DNA of 36,059 nucleotides from NCBI RefSeq assembly GCF_002095385.1, contig NZ_MIPP01000038.1, positions 1 through 36,059 on the forward strand. The letters run 5' to 3'. Shown here in pieces: positions 15,123 to 24,335 of the stretch. The translations under genes were made by a program, and so were the position numbers. Source of the DNA: Pantoea eucrina (GTDB taxonomy: Bacteria > Pseudomonadota > Gammaproteobacteria > Enterobacterales > Enterobacteriaceae). The notes under the pieces are model-generated. The model did not search any database and was not told the DNA's origin. It saw only the letters and a program-made list of their open reading frames with translations. Position 1 is the first letter of the stretch. Each line of letters begins with the position of its first letter.

Positions 15123-16637
15123 ATGAGAACCTTTTCGCGCGTTGCGCTGCCGCTGACGCTGCTGCTGGCGGGCTGTGCCGTCGGCCCCGACTATCAGCCC
15201 CCGCGCCCGCAGACGCCCGGCAGCTTTCGCGCACTGTCGTCACAGGAAACCTCTAAGCCACTGGCCGCCGCACCCAACCCGCTCTGGTGGCGCAGCTTTA
15301 ACGATCCGCAGCTCAATAGCCTGATCGATCGCGCCATCAGCGGTAACCTCTCGCTGCAGCAGGCGGTGTTACGCATCGCCGGTGCGCGGCAGCAGCTGGC
15401 GCAGGCGCGCGGGGGGCTGTTTCCCGCGCTGAATGGCTCAGCTAAAGTCACGCGCCAGCAGCTGGGCCTGAAAGGTCTGCTGAAATCCAACGGCGTATAC
15501 GATCGGGTGGATGATGATATCGCCGGACAGCTGGATGGACTGAACCACTCCGTAACGCTCTATCAGGGCAGCTTTGATGCCAGCTGGGAGCTGGATATCT
15601 GGGGCAAGGTACGCCGGCAGATGGAGGCCGCCGATGCGCAGCAGCAGGCGGCTGTCGCACAGCGTGACGACGTGCTGATTTCAGTGGAAGCTGAAGTGGC
15701 GCGCGCCTATCTGCAGCTGCGCGGGGCGCAGGCGGTGCTGGCTACGCTGCAGACGCAGATAAAGGTGGCGCAGGAGACCTGGGAGCTGACGCAAAGCCAG
15801 CAGCAAAACGGGCTGGCACCGGCGACAAATGTGGAAAATGCCCGCGCGCAGCTCGCCTCGCTTAATGCGCAGCTGCCGCAGTATGAGGCGCAGGCGCGGC
15901 AGGCGATGAACGGTCTGGCGGTCCTGCTCGGTAAAACGCCCGGTGCGCTGGATAGTGAGCTGATGACGGCGAAAGCGCTACCGGCTTTGCCAGGTCTGGT
16001 ACCGGTAGGGATCCCGGCGACGCTGGCGCGCCGGCGGCCCGATATTCGTCAGGCTGAGGCCACGCTTCATGCGCAGACCGCCAATATTGGCGTCTCGGTT
16101 GCCAGCCTCTTCCCGGATCTCTCCCTGACGGGGCAGCTCGGGGTCAGGAACACCGACGCCAGCTACCTTGATGACTGGAGCAGCCACTTTTTTAGCATCG
16201 GTCCGTCACTCTCTATTCCGATCTTCCAGGGCGGACGGCTGGTTTCCAGCGTGAAGCTGGCGCGGGCACAGCAGGCCAGCGCCGCGCTGGATTACCGGCA
16301 GACAGTGCTGACGGCGCTGCAGGATGTGGAGAATGCGCTGGTCAGCTACCGGGCGGATCAGCAGCAGGTTACCGCGCTGGATGAAACCACCGGCGCACTG
16401 CAGCGGACATTCGACCTGGCCAGCGACAGCTACCGGCAGGGCCTGACGACCTTTCTTGACGTGCTGGATGCGCAGCGGCAGCTGGCGCAGGCAAAAGCAC
16501 AGTCGGTTCAGGCGCGTACGCAAAGCGCGCTCGATCTGGTCGCGCTCTATAAAGCGCTGGGCGGCGGCTGGGAAAATTATCAGCAGGTGACTCTGCCAGA
16601 TTATGCAGTATTTGGTCCGGCCACGCAGGTCAACTGA
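15123..16637 (+). CDS. Outer-membrane efflux lipoprotein (NodT/OprM-type, TolC superfamily)
   Basis: Channel component of the tripartite pump. It is 504 residues with a lipoprotein signal peptide ending in the lipobox LAGC (C18), followed by AVGPDYQPP, the usual start of NodT-family factors. The body contains two outer-membrane efflux repeats: WWRSFNDPQLNSLIDRA, SFDASWELDIWGKVRRQMEA, PATLARRRPDIRQAEATLHA, and YRQGLTTFLDVLDAQRQLAQ. ATG 15123 has AGGAG about ten bases ahead and starts one base after the emrB-like stop. An earlier in-frame ATG (15105) inside the upstream gene would spoil the signal peptide. After the stop lies a hairpin GGTCGTCC / GGACGACC (16644-16667) without a U-tract. Confidence 0.93.
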   Translation: MRTFSRVALPLTLLLAGCAVGPDYQPPRPQTPGSFRALSSQETSKPLAAAPNPLWWRSFNDPQLNSLIDRAISGNLSLQQAVLRIAGARQQLAQARGGLFPALNGSAKVTRQQLGLKGLLKSNGVYDRVDDDIAGQLDGLNHSVTLYQGSFDASWELDIWGKVRRQMEAADAQQQAAVAQRDDVLISVEAEVARAYLQLRGAQAVLATLQTQIKVAQETWELTQSQQQNGLAPATNVENARAQLASLNAQLPQYEAQARQAMNGLAVLLGKTPGALDSELMTAKALPALPGLVPVGIPATLARRRPDIRQAEATLHAQTANIGVSVASLFPDLSLTGQLGVRNTDASYLDDWSSHFFSIGPSLSIPIFQGGRLVSSVKLARAQQASAALDYRQTVLTALQDVENALVSYRADQQQVTALDETTGALQRTFDLASDSYRQGLTTFLDVLDAQRQLAQAKAQSVQARTQSALDLVALYKALGGGWENYQQVTLPDYAVFGPATQVN

Positions 16638-16643
16638 CCCCCG

Positions 16644-16667
16644 GGTCGTCCTGCCACCGGGACGACC
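16644..16667 (+). terminator. Possible terminator hairpin of the efflux operon
   Basis: An 8-bp perfect stem GGTCGTCC / GGACGACC with an 8-base loop, seven bases after the last efflux gene. The following bases (TGATAATTG) are not a U-tract, so termination is uncertain. Confidence 0.4.
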
Positions 16668-16752
16668 TGATAATTGAAATAAATGTTCCTTTTTATGTAA
16701 GGATTAAATTTTGAGCGTATTGTCGCTGACATAAAAAGAGATTCACGCTGAG

Positions 16753-16776
16753 TTTATGTGATTGGTATCTGATTTC
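16753..16776 (+). promoter_or_regulatory. Weak CRP-like site upstream of the sugar porter
   Basis: TGTGA-TTGGTA-TCTGA has one perfect half-site and a degenerate second half (3/5 to TCACA), about 105 bases before the gene. A sugar transporter is a plausible CRP target, but the match alone is not decisive. Confidence 0.25.
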
Positions 16777-16879
16777 CTGGCATCAGTTATGATGAACATG
16801 GCAAAACTAAAATTTCATATTTAATTTTTATGGCAAAAATACTCTATTTTTGATGCATCTTTCAGAAATGGAGTTAGTT

Positions 16880-18358
16880 ATGCCTCGTGAAACCTGGCTT
16901 ACCCTCAATAAAGCCTCAGGGCCGAACAGTAATACGCGTACTGAACCCTTTGTTAAAGTTATTGCGGCCGTTGCCACCCTCGGCGGACTGCTGTTCGGCT
17001 ATGACACCGGCGTTATCTCCGGCGCACTGCTATTCATGGGGGATGATATACATCTGACGCCATTAACCACCGGCCTTGTCACCAGCAGCCTGCTGTTTGG
17101 TGCGGCATTTGGTGCGCTGATATCGGGGCATTTTGCCGCAGCGGTCGGGCGGAGAAAAATCATTCTGGTACTGGCAACCATTTTTGCGGCCGGCGCGCTG
17201 GGCACGGCGCTGGCGCCGGATGCTGAATGGATGATTTTCTTCCGCCTGATCCTCGGGGTCGCCGTCGGCGGCGCGTCTGCCACCGTTCCGGTTTACATTG
17301 CGGAGATGGCACCTGCCAATAAACGCGGGCAGCTGGTCACAATGCAGGAGCTGATGATCGTCTCCGGCCAGATGCTGGCTTATATCTCCAATGCCGGGTT
17401 TCATGCCGCCTGGGGCGGTGAGAGTACCTGGCGCTGGATGCTGGCGGTGGCGACGCTGCCCGCAGTGCTGCTCTGGTTTGGCATGATGTTTATGCCGGAT
17501 ACGCCGCGCTGGTATGCCATGAAGGGGCGTCTGGCTGAAGCCCGCAGAGTCCTGGAGCGGACCCGCGCACGTGAGGACGTGGAGTGGGAGATGACCGAAA
17601 TCACTGAGACGCTGGAAGAGGAGCAGCAGCAGCGCCCACGCCTGCGGGAGTTACGCCAGCCCTGGCTGCTGAAGCTCTTTTTCATCGGCACAGGCATAGC
17701 CGCTATTCAGCAGCTCACCGGCGTCAACACCATCATGTACTATGCGCCGGTAATGCTGAAAGCAGTCGGTATGGATGATAATGCGGCATTGGTTGCTACT
17801 ATCGCCAATGGCGTTATCTCAGTGCTGATGACCTTTGCGGGGATCTGGCTGCTTGGGCGTATCGGACGCCGCCCCCTCGCGCTTATCGGACAGATAGGAT
17901 GTACCGCCTGCCTGGTTCTGATCGGGGCCGTCAGCTACTTCATGCCGGAAACGGTAAACGGTCAGCCTGATATGCTGCGCAGCTATATGGTCCTGCTGGG
18001 CATGCTGCTGTTTTTAAGTTTTCAGCAGGGAGCGTTATCGCCGGTTACCTGGCTGCTCTTATCCGAAATTTTTCCGACGCGGCTGCGCGGTATATTTATG
18101 GGCGGGGCGGTATTTGCCATGTGGCTGACTAATTTTACTATCTCGTTACTGTTTCCGCTGCTGCTTGCATGGGTGGGGCTGTCAGGTGCCTTTTTTATTT
18201 TTGCCGCAGCCGGCTTGTTCGGAACGCTGTTTGTTTTCTGTTGCGTACCGGAAACCCGTAATCGTTCACTGGAGCAGATTGAACATTATCTGCGTGACTG
18301 GCTGACGGAAACATCGCCGCGTCAGGTAATGAGGCCATCGGCCCAGAAGGGTGGTTAA
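16880..18358 (+). CDS. MFS sugar porter family transporter
   Basis: Proton-linked sugar or polyol symporter of the XylE/GalP/IolT type with 12 transmembrane helices; 492 residues from ATG 16880, which has GGAG seven bases upstream. An upstream in-frame ATG at 16850 is possible but lacks a ribosome site. Family motifs: GGLLFGYDTGVISGALLF in helix 1, GRRKIILV, RLILGVAVGGASATVPVYI followed by AEM, the PESPRW-like MPDTPRWYAMKGR, QQLTGVNTIMYYAP in helix 7, GRIGRRPL, and the terminal PETRNRSLEQIE. Transcribed alone, with its own terminator. The substrate cannot be chosen among inositol, xylose, galactose or similar. Not part of the E. coli gene order here. Confidence 0.92.
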   Translation: MPRETWLTLNKASGPNSNTRTEPFVKVIAAVATLGGLLFGYDTGVISGALLFMGDDIHLTPLTTGLVTSSLLFGAAFGALISGHFAAAVGRRKIILVLATIFAAGALGTALAPDAEWMIFFRLILGVAVGGASATVPVYIAEMAPANKRGQLVTMQELMIVSGQMLAYISNAGFHAAWGGESTWRWMLAVATLPAVLLWFGMMFMPDTPRWYAMKGRLAEARRVLERTRAREDVEWEMTEITETLEEEQQQRPRLRELRQPWLLKLFFIGTGIAAIQQLTGVNTIMYYAPVMLKAVGMDDNAALVATIANGVISVLMTFAGIWLLGRIGRRPLALIGQIGCTACLVLIGAVSYFMPETVNGQPDMLRSYMVLLGMLLFLSFQQGALSPVTWLLLSEIFPTRLRGIFMGGAVFAMWLTNFTISLLFPLLLAWVGLSGAFFIFAAAGLFGTLFVFCCVPETRNRSLEQIEHYLRDWLTETSPRQVMRPSAQKGG

Positions 18359-18376
18359 AAAAAAGATTTCTCTGAT

Positions 18377-18406
18377 AAAACCGGCGCAGGCCGGTTTTTC
18401 TTTTTA
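18377..18406 (+). terminator. Intrinsic terminator of the sugar porter gene
   Basis: AAAACCGGC and GCCGGTTTT form a 9-bp stem with a short GCAG loop, followed by TCTTTTT. Confidence 0.85.
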
Positions 18407-18763
18407 GTCCGTCAGTCAGGTGAAGATCCACATCATTAAAACGCGCATTAAAAGTGAATAACGGATACATGATTAATTATTTTTACGCTTCGCCTGCAGG
18501 ATGACACAAACTAAAATTTTGCTAACTACTTGTTTCGCTCGCGGGATTAGCAAATGAAATCGATATCAATGCAACAGCTGCCGGGAAACCTTATCAGTTT
18601 ATTAACGCTTAATGTTAACCAGTGAGGGTTATCCTTACTGAACAATAACAATAAGCGAACCTGTTAAGAATAATCCGGTCTGCGAAATTAATTTATTTTT
18701 TTATTTGAATTGGGTAATCTTGCCGCTACAGTTTATTTATACCCCTTAAACAAGGACATTGTG
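18407..18763 (+). other. AT-rich upstream region of the H-NS-family gene
   Basis: About 350 bases with no supported gene. It contains an inverted repeat TTTGCTAA (18518-18525) / TTAGCAAA (18547-18554) with a 21-base spacer. A possible promoter TTGAAT (18705-18710), 16 bases, TACAGT (18727-18732) lies some 30 bases before the start codon. The strong AT bias and A/T tracts suit binding by H-NS itself, so autoregulation is a reasonable inference. Confidence 0.5.
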
Positions 18764-19165
18764 ATGAGTGACGCATTTAAAGTACTGAACAACATTCGCA
18801 CATTACGTGCGCAGGCGCGTGAACTGCCACTGAGCGATCTGGAAGAGATTCTGGAAAAATTAACTGTCGTTGTGACTGAGCGTCGTGAAGAAGTTGAAGC
18901 TGAAGAAGCGCAAAACCGCGAAAAAGAAGAGAAGCTGTCTAAATATCGCGAAATGCTGCTGGCTGATGGCATCGATCCTAACGAATTACTGGGCGCACTT
19001 GAAACCGGTAAAAAACGCGCCAAGCGCGCACCGCGTCCGGCTAAATATACTTATACCGACGAAAACGGTGATGAAAAATCCTGGACCGGTCAGGGCCGCA
19101 CGCCAGCAGCGATTAAAAAAGCGCTGGATGCCGGCAAGAGCCTGGACAGTTTCCTGATTAAATAA
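18764..19165 (+). CDS. H-NS/StpA-family nucleoid-associated protein
   Basis: Histone-like silencer that binds AT-rich DNA and oligomerises. It is 133 residues against 137 for E. coli H-NS. The N-terminal dimerisation region [20 protein letters not shown] is near-identical to H-NS. A charged coiled coil spans about 20-65, [20 protein letters not shown] is conserved, followed by a basic linker [13 protein letters not shown], and the AT-hook-like core is [19 protein letters not shown] 18764 follows CAAGGAC; an upstream in-frame ATG (18710) adds non-homologous residues. Strong terminator downstream. Whether it is the main hns or a paralogue cannot be told from this window, since E. coli hns lies elsewhere. 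Confidence 0.92.
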   Translation: MSDAFKVLNNIRTLRAQARELPLSDLEEILEKLTVVVTERREEVEAEEAQNREKEEKLSKYREMLLADGIDPNELLGALETGKKRAKRAPRPAKYTYTDENGDEKSWTGQGRTPAAIKKALDAGKSLDSFLIK

Positions 19166-19188
19166 GCGACGCAATCCTTGTATATGGG

Positions 19189-19219
19189 AGCCGGGGGCAT
19201 ATTGCCCCCGGCTTTTTTT
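19189..19219 (+). terminator. Intrinsic terminator of the H-NS-family gene
   Basis: AGCCGGGGGCA (19189-19199) pairs with TGCCCCCGGCT (19203-19213), loop TAT, followed by six T. An 11-bp perfect stem. Confidence 0.93.
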
Positions 19220-19449
19220 ATTGGCTGACGTTTTAATTTGTGTAACAAACTGCGCTAACTGATAACGATGACGTAACGTCGGCAGGCGGGAAGCGTCTGC
19301 TGCCGGATGCCGGCAACACTATTTTGCGTCTGCTAACAATCCCTTTGCGTAAAAGCTGCGCCAACGCCAGGCGCAGACTGGCTCATATAGCCCATCTCTG
19401 GCATAATGCCCGCTGTTTTTTCATCCACCGTGTAACAAAGGTCAATGCC

Positions 19450-21042
19450 GTGTTAGTTTCCAGCAATATCACTATGCAGTTCGGCAGCAAGCCGCTGTTT
19501 GAAAATATCTCCGTTAAGTTTGGCGGGGGTAACCGTTACGGTTTAATCGGTGCAAACGGCAGCGGTAAATCGACCTTTATGAAAATACTGGGCGGCGATC
19601 TGGTGCCTACCAACGGCAATGTCTCACTCGATCCCAACGAGCGTATTGGTAAGCTTCGTCAGGATCAGTTTGCCTTTGAACAATATAGTGTGCTGGATAC
19701 GGTCATAATGGGGCATCAGGAACTCTGGGCCGTAAAAGAAGAGCGCGATCGTATTTACGCCCTGCCAGAAATGAGTGAAGCAGAAGGCTACAAAGTTGCC
19801 GATCTCGAAGTCGCCTACGGTGAAATGGATGGATATAGCGCGGAATCCAGGGCCGGTGAGTTATTGCTGGGCGTCGGTATTCCGGTGGAGCAGCATTACG
19901 GGCCGATGAGCGAAATCGCACCGGGCTGGAAACTGCGTGTGCTGCTGGCGCAGGCGCTGTTCTCTAATCCCGATATTCTGCTGCTTGATGAGCCGACGAA
20001 CAACCTGGATATTGATACTATCCGCTGGCTTGAGCAGGTGCTGAACGATCGTAACAGTACCATGATCATCATTTCGCATGACCGCCACTTTTTAAATATG
20101 GTCTGCACCCATATGGCGGATCTTGATTATGGTGAGCTGCGCGTTTATCCCGGTAATTATGATGAATATATGACCGCGGCGACGCAGGCGCGCGAACGTC
20201 TGCTGGCCGATAACGCGAAAAAGAAAGCGCAGATTGCTGACCTGCAATCTTTTGTCAGCCGCTTCAGTGCTAACGCCTCTAAATCCCGTCAGGCAACATC
20301 GCGCGCAAAACAGATTGATAAAATCAAACTGGATGAAGTCAAAGCCTCCAGTCGTCAGAACCCTTATATTCGCTTTGAGCAGGATAAGAAATTATTCCGT
20401 AATGCGCTGGAAGTTGAAGCGCTGACGAAAGGATTTGATAACGGCCCGCTCTTTAATAAGCTGAACCTGATGCTGGAAGTGGGCGAGAAGCTGGCAATTC
20501 TGGGTGCCAACGGTATCGGTAAATCCACGCTGCTGAAAACGCTGGTGGGCGAATTAACGCCAGACAGCGGCAGCGTTAAATGGTCTGAAAATGCGCGCAT
20601 CGGCTATTACGCACAGGATCATGCCGAAGATTTTGCCGAAGACCTTAGCGTGTTCGACTGGATGAGCCAGTGGAAGCAGGATGGCGATGATGAACAGGCC
20701 GTGCGCAGCGTACTGGGCCGCTTACTGTTCAGCCATGATGACATCAAAAAACCAGCCAAAGTGCTGTCGGGTGGTGAGAAAGGGCGGATGCTGTTTGGCA
20801 AGCTGATGATGCAGAAGCCTAACATTCTGATTATGGATGAGCCGACCAACCACCTGGATATGGAATCGATCGAATCACTGAACATGGCGCTGGAGATGTA
20901 TGAAGGCACGCTGATCTTTGTTTCACATGACCGTGAATTTGTCAGCTCGCTGGCGACGCGCGTGATGGAGATGAAAGGTGAGCGCATCGTTGACTTCACC
21001 GGTAACTACGAAGATTACCTGCGCAGTCAGGGCATTTCATAA
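19450..21042 (+). CDS. ybiT: ABC-F family ATPase YbiT
   Basis: Cytoplasmic ABC-F protein with two ATPase domains and no membrane part; the family acts on the ribosome during translation. The 530 residues from GTG 19450 equal E. coli YbiT, whose sequence begins LVSSN as here; AAAGG lies upstream. The first domain has Walker [10 protein letters not shown] and Walker [11 protein letters not shown]. The linker (about 240-310) is charged. The second domain has GANGIGKST, signature LSGGEKGR and MDEPTNHLD. An upstream open extension from 19324 would add 42 unrelated residues including the likely -10 CATAAT, and is rejected. Context before it: the inverted repeat GACGT-A-ACGTC near 19269 and nothing else notable. 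Confidence 0.96.
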   Translation: MLVSSNITMQFGSKPLFENISVKFGGGNRYGLIGANGSGKSTFMKILGGDLVPTNGNVSLDPNERIGKLRQDQFAFEQYSVLDTVIMGHQELWAVKEERDRIYALPEMSEAEGYKVADLEVAYGEMDGYSAESRAGELLLGVGIPVEQHYGPMSEIAPGWKLRVLLAQALFSNPDILLLDEPTNNLDIDTIRWLEQVLNDRNSTMIIISHDRHFLNMVCTHMADLDYGELRVYPGNYDEYMTAATQARERLLADNAKKKAQIADLQSFVSRFSANASKSRQATSRAKQIDKIKLDEVKASSRQNPYIRFEQDKKLFRNALEVEALTKGFDNGPLFNKLNLMLEVGEKLAILGANGIGKSTLLKTLVGELTPDSGSVKWSENARIGYYAQDHAEDFAEDLSVFDWMSQWKQDGDDEQAVRSVLGRLLFSHDDIKKPAKVLSGGEKGRMLFGKLMMQKPNILIMDEPTNHLDMESIESLNMALEMYEGTLIFVSHDREFVSSLATRVMEMKGERIVDFTGNYEDYLRSQGIS

Positions 21043-21062
21043 TCCTGCTCATTCTGTCTGCT

Positions 21063-21092
21063 TAACAGGCCGCCCGACCGGGCGGCCTGTTT
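21063..21092. terminator. Bidirectional terminator between ybiT and moeB
   Basis: ACAGGCCGCCC (21065-21075) pairs with GGGCGGCCTGT (21080-21090) with a GACC loop, flanked by AA/TT. It lies between convergent genes and has only short T runs on each side. Confidence 0.75.
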
Positions 21093-21097
21093 GCATT

Positions 21098-21853
21098 TCA
21101 GGGGGCGCCACATACGTCACAGTGTGCGTCCTGCATCACTTTCATGCTGCGAAATTCAGCGCGCATTGCGTCATACATCAGCAGGCGAGAGCGGGCGGGT
21201 TCACCAAACGCGGTAAGCAGTTTCAGCGTCTCCATCGCCTGCATCGCGCCGATTACGCCCACCAGTGGGGCCATGACGCCAGCTTCCACGCAGCTCAGCG
21301 TCTGTTCGCCAAACAGGCGGCTGATACAGCGGTAACAGGGCTCGCCAGGCTGCCAGGTAAAAACGCTCAGCTGACCTTCCATGCGGATCGCCGCACCGGA
21401 AATCAGCGGGACTTTTTGCCGGAAACAGAGGCGGTTCAGCTGCTCACGCGTAGCCACATTATCTGTGCAGTCCAGCACCGCGTCATGCCGCGCAATCAGT
21501 GCGCTCAGCGTCGCATCGTCGGCCTGCACGTCACAGGTTTCAATAATGCAGTGCGGATTGATTGCCGCCAGCTGCGCGCGCGCTGATTCTACTTTGGGCT
21601 GGCCAATCGTCTCATCACGATGCAGGATCTGCCGCTGCAGATTGCTCAGGCTGACGGTATCAAAGTCGAGCAGCGTCAGATACCCCACGCCGGCGGAGGC
21701 GAGCCAGGGGGCAGCCGCGCATCCCAGCCCCCCCAGGCCGACGATCAGCACGCGTGACTCAGCGAGCTGCTCCTGTGCGGTAAAGTCGAAGCCGCGCAGG
21801 ACAATTTGCCGGTTATAGCGCAGCATCTCTTCATGCGTCAGTTCGCGTGACAT
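21098..21853 (-). CDS. moeB: Molybdopterin-synthase adenylyltransferase MoeB
   Basis: Adenylates the C-terminus of MoaD so that molybdopterin synthase can be re-sulfurated; E1-like ThiF/MoeB family. It is 251 residues. The nucleotide loop is IVGLGGLGCAAAPWL, followed by LLDFDTVSLSNLQRQ, VLDCTDN, and two zinc-binding CxxC pairs (CYRC and CDVC near the end). The start shares one base with the moeA stop (TAATG), so the two are coupled. Same moeA-moeB order as E. coli. Confidence 0.96.
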   Translation of the reverse strand: MSRELTHEEMLRYNRQIVLRGFDFTAQEQLAESRVLIVGLGGLGCAAAPWLASAGVGYLTLLDFDTVSLSNLQRQILHRDETIGQPKVESARAQLAAINPHCIIETCDVQADDATLSALIARHDAVLDCTDNVATREQLNRLCFRQKVPLISGAAIRMEGQLSVFTWQPGEPCYRCISRLFGEQTLSCVEAGVMAPLVGVIGAMQAMETLKLLTAFGEPARSRLLMYDAMRAEFRSMKVMQDAHCDVCGAP

Positions 21854-23088
21854 TACCCCTCCAGCAGGCTGTTAAAGGGCTCAACCTCAACCCATTCACC
21901 CGCTTCTGCCGTACCGCGTTCGCGCTCCAGCACAATAAAGCAGTCGGCCTGCGCAAACGAACTGAAAACGTGAGAGCCCTGTGCACCGGTGGAGCGCACC
22001 TCCAGCACACCTTCGCTGCTGCGGCTGAGCACGCCACGCTGAAAATCGAGGCGCCCCGGCGATTTTTTCAGGCGATCCAGCGTTCGCGCACGCTGGCGCA
22101 GCGGCATTGCCGGCGTTGTCTGGCCGCTCAGCCTGACCAGCAGCGGCTGCACCAGCTGATAAAAGGTCACGGCGGCGGAGACCGGATTGCCCGGCAGCCC
22201 GCAGAACAGGCTATTCGCCAGCTGGCCGAAAGCGAACGGTTTACCTGGCTTGATCGCCAGCTTCCAGAAGCTGACAGATCCGAGTTCGTTGAGGATCTCA
22301 CGGGTAAAATCAGCTTCGCCCACGGAGACACCGCCGGTGCTGATGACCACATCAGCCTGGCTGTCTGCTGTGGTAAAGGCGTGACGCAGCGCGGCCGGGT
22401 CGTCCGCGATAACGCCGAGGTCGATGACGTCGCAGCCCAGCTTGCTGAGCATCAGAGAGACGGTAAGGCGATTGGTGTCATAAATCTGGCCCTCTGCCAG
22501 CGGTTCACCCACCGCCTGCAGCTCATCCCCGGTGGAGAATATCGCCACGCGCAGCCTGCGCCGTACCGTTACCCTGGCAATGCCCAGCGAGGCGAGCAGC
22601 GGCAGCTCAGCGGCACCCAGCCGCACCCCCGCTGCCAGAACCTGATGCCCGGCGCGAATATCTTCACCAATACGGCGGATATTCTGGCCTGCGCTTACCG
22701 GCGCCGTCATCACAATACCATCCGCGTGCTGCTCCGTTTGCTCCTGCATGACTACCGCGTCGCAGCCTGCCGGTATCGGAGCGCCGGTCATAATACGGAT
22801 CGCGCTGCCTGCCGGCCATTCATCGTGCCAGGGAGAACCGGCAAAGGCTTTGCCCGCCACGGCAAGCGGCGCGCCAGCGCCGAGATCGCTCAGCCGTACC
22901 GCGTAGCCATCCATTGCGGAGTTATCAAATGAGGGGACATCCAGCGGTGAAACCACCGCCTCTGCGGTAATGCGCCCGGCAGCATTAGCCAGGCTAACCT
23001 GTTCAGTCCCGCTGACCGGTTGCAGCGGTTGCAGCATCATGTGCTGCGCCTCTTCCAGTGAAATTAAGCCTGCGGTGTTGGGTTCCAT
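21853..23088 (-). CDS. moeA: Molybdopterin molybdotransferase MoeA
   Basis: Inserts molybdate into adenylated molybdopterin, the last step of basic molybdenum cofactor synthesis. The 411 residues from ATG 23088 equal E. coli MoeA. An in-frame ATG at 23121 would add 11 residues, but AGGGAG sits properly before 23088. Motifs: [75 protein letters not shown] and [11 protein letters not shown]. Operon with moeB. A long inverted repeat (23152-23206) lies in the leader. Confidence 0.96.
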   Translation of the reverse strand: MEPNTAGLISLEEAQHMMLQPLQPVSGTEQVSLANAAGRITAEAVVSPLDVPSFDNSAMDGYAVRLSDLGAGAPLAVAGKAFAGSPWHDEWPAGSAIRIMTGAPIPAGCDAVVMQEQTEQHADGIVMTAPVSAGQNIRRIGEDIRAGHQVLAAGVRLGAAELPLLASLGIARVTVRRRLRVAIFSTGDELQAVGEPLAEGQIYDTNRLTVSLMLSKLGCDVIDLGVIADDPAALRHAFTTADSQADVVISTGGVSVGEADFTREILNELGSVSFWKLAIKPGKPFAFGQLANSLFCGLPGNPVSAAVTFYQLVQPLLVRLSGQTTPAMPLRQRARTLDRLKKSPGRLDFQRGVLSRSSEGVLEVRSTGAQGSHVFSSFAQADCFIVLERERGTAEAGEWVEVEPFNSLLEG

Positions 23089-23151
23089 ATCGCTCCCTGG
23101 CGGATAAATGTCAGATGTCACCTATTATGGGTTAAGGCGCTGGCGTAAGGC

Positions 23152-23206
23152 CAGACCCGATTGGCGCGGCCGCACAGATCGCGCGGTGAGCCGCCAATGG
23201 GGTCTG
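23152..23206. repeat. Long imperfect inverted repeat between moeA and iaaA
   Basis: CAGACCCGATTGGCGCGGC (23152-23170) faces GCCGCCAATGGGGTCTG (23190-23206), whose complement is CAGACCCCATTGGCGGC. The arms match but for one substitution and a two-base insertion. The 19-base middle is itself rich in GCGCG. It lies 64 bases upstream of moeA and about 165 upstream of iaaA. It could fold as RNA from either promoter or be a mobile intergenic repeat. It does not resemble the Moco riboswitch. Confidence 0.6.
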
Positions 23207-23372
23207 CCGGCAAAGGAAAAAGATATAAAGCCTGAGAAAAGGTTATGAGGGCTGATGCACTTTCTGCTTTACAAGCTGCCGGGTGCTTCCTATAGTCGAA
23301 AATTGTCTGAAAATGATGAAAACCATTCTAAATCAGTGTTTTTTCTGCTGATAATCCTGACAGGTGCAGCTA

Positions 23373-24323
23373 ATGACCAGGGCAGTAATCGCTATCCACG
23401 GCGGCGCGGGCGCGCTTTCCCGCAGTACCATGAGCGCGGCGCGCGAGCAGCAATACCGGCAGCAGCTGCACGACATTGTCGCAGCGGGGCAGCAGATTCT
23501 GGCCGCGGGCGGCAGCGCGCTGGATGCGGTGACAGATGCGGTGCGGCGGCTGGAGGCGTGCCCGCTGTTTAATGCCGGACGGGGCGCGGTGTTCACTCAT
23601 CAGGGCACACACGAGCTGGACGCCAGCATCATGGATGGCCGCACGCTGCAGGCGGGCGCAGTAGCGGGCGTCAGCCATATTGAACATCCGATCCTCGCCG
23701 CGCGTAAAGTGCTGGAGGCGAGTCCCCACGTGCTGCTGATCGGCGCCGGCGCAGAAGCCTTTGCCGTGGCGCAGGGGCTGGAACCTGTTGCCGCTGACTT
23801 TTTCTCAACGCCAGAACGCCTGGCGCAGCTGCTGCGCGTGCGCGACAGCAACACCACGCAGCTCGATCACGACGCGGCTGCTACGCCGCTGGATGAGGAT
23901 CGCAAACTCGGCACCGTGGGTGCGGTGGCGCTGGATCTGCACGGCAATCTTGCCGCGGCGACTTCAACCGGTGGCATGACCAACAAGCAGGCTGGCCGCG
24001 TGGGCGACTCGCCGCTGATTGGCGCTGGCTGCTATGCCAGCAACGACAGCGTGGCTGTCTCCTGCACCGGTACCGGCGAAGTCTTTATGCGAACGCTGGC
24101 CGCTTATGATGTTGCGGCACAGATGAAATATGCAGGACGCTCGCTGCAGCAGGCGACCGCCAGCGTCATCCACGACACCATTCCGGAGCTGGAAGGCAGC
24201 GGCGGGCTGATTGCAGTTGATGCACAGGGTAACCTTGCACTGCCGTTTAACAGCGAAGGCATGTACCGGGGTTTTGCTTACGTTGAGGGTGCCGTTGAGG
24301 TGGCCATTTACCGCGACAGCTAA
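23373..24323 (+). CDS. iaaA: Isoaspartyl peptidase / L-asparaginase IaaA
   Basis: N-terminal nucleophile hydrolase that cleaves isoaspartyl dipeptides and L-asparagine after autocatalytic splitting. It is 316 residues against 321 in E. coli. The cleavage and catalytic threonine is T181 in KLGTVGAVALD. Other motifs: AVIAIHGGAGA, CPLFNAGRGAVFT, TSTGGMTNKQAGRVGDSPLI and CTGTGEVFMR. ATG 23373 is used; upstream in-frame ATG 23364 is not conserved. Twelve bases before gsiA, so it heads the iaaA-gsiABCD operon and probably processes peptides brought in by that importer. Confidence 0.95.
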   Translation: MTRAVIAIHGGAGALSRSTMSAAREQQYRQQLHDIVAAGQQILAAGGSALDAVTDAVRRLEACPLFNAGRGAVFTHQGTHELDASIMDGRTLQAGAVAGVSHIEHPILAARKVLEASPHVLLIGAGAEAFAVAQGLEPVAADFFSTPERLAQLLRVRDSNTTQLDHDAAATPLDEDRKLGTVGAVALDLHGNLAAATSTGGMTNKQAGRVGDSPLIGAGCYASNDSVAVSCTGTGEVFMRTLAAYDVAAQMKYAGRSLQQATASVIHDTIPELEGSGGLIAVDAQGNLALPFNSEGMYRGFAYVEGAVEVAIYRDS

Positions 24324-24335
24324 GGAGCAGGCAGA

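Noticed and set aside
21847..22932. Plus-strand ORF of 361 codons
   Set aside because: Antisense to moeA, which is complete and fully conserved.
23089..23372. Molybdenum cofactor riboswitch upstream of moeA
   Set aside because: I could not find the conserved blocks of the Moco RNA as remembered from the moaA leader; only the inverted repeat is present.
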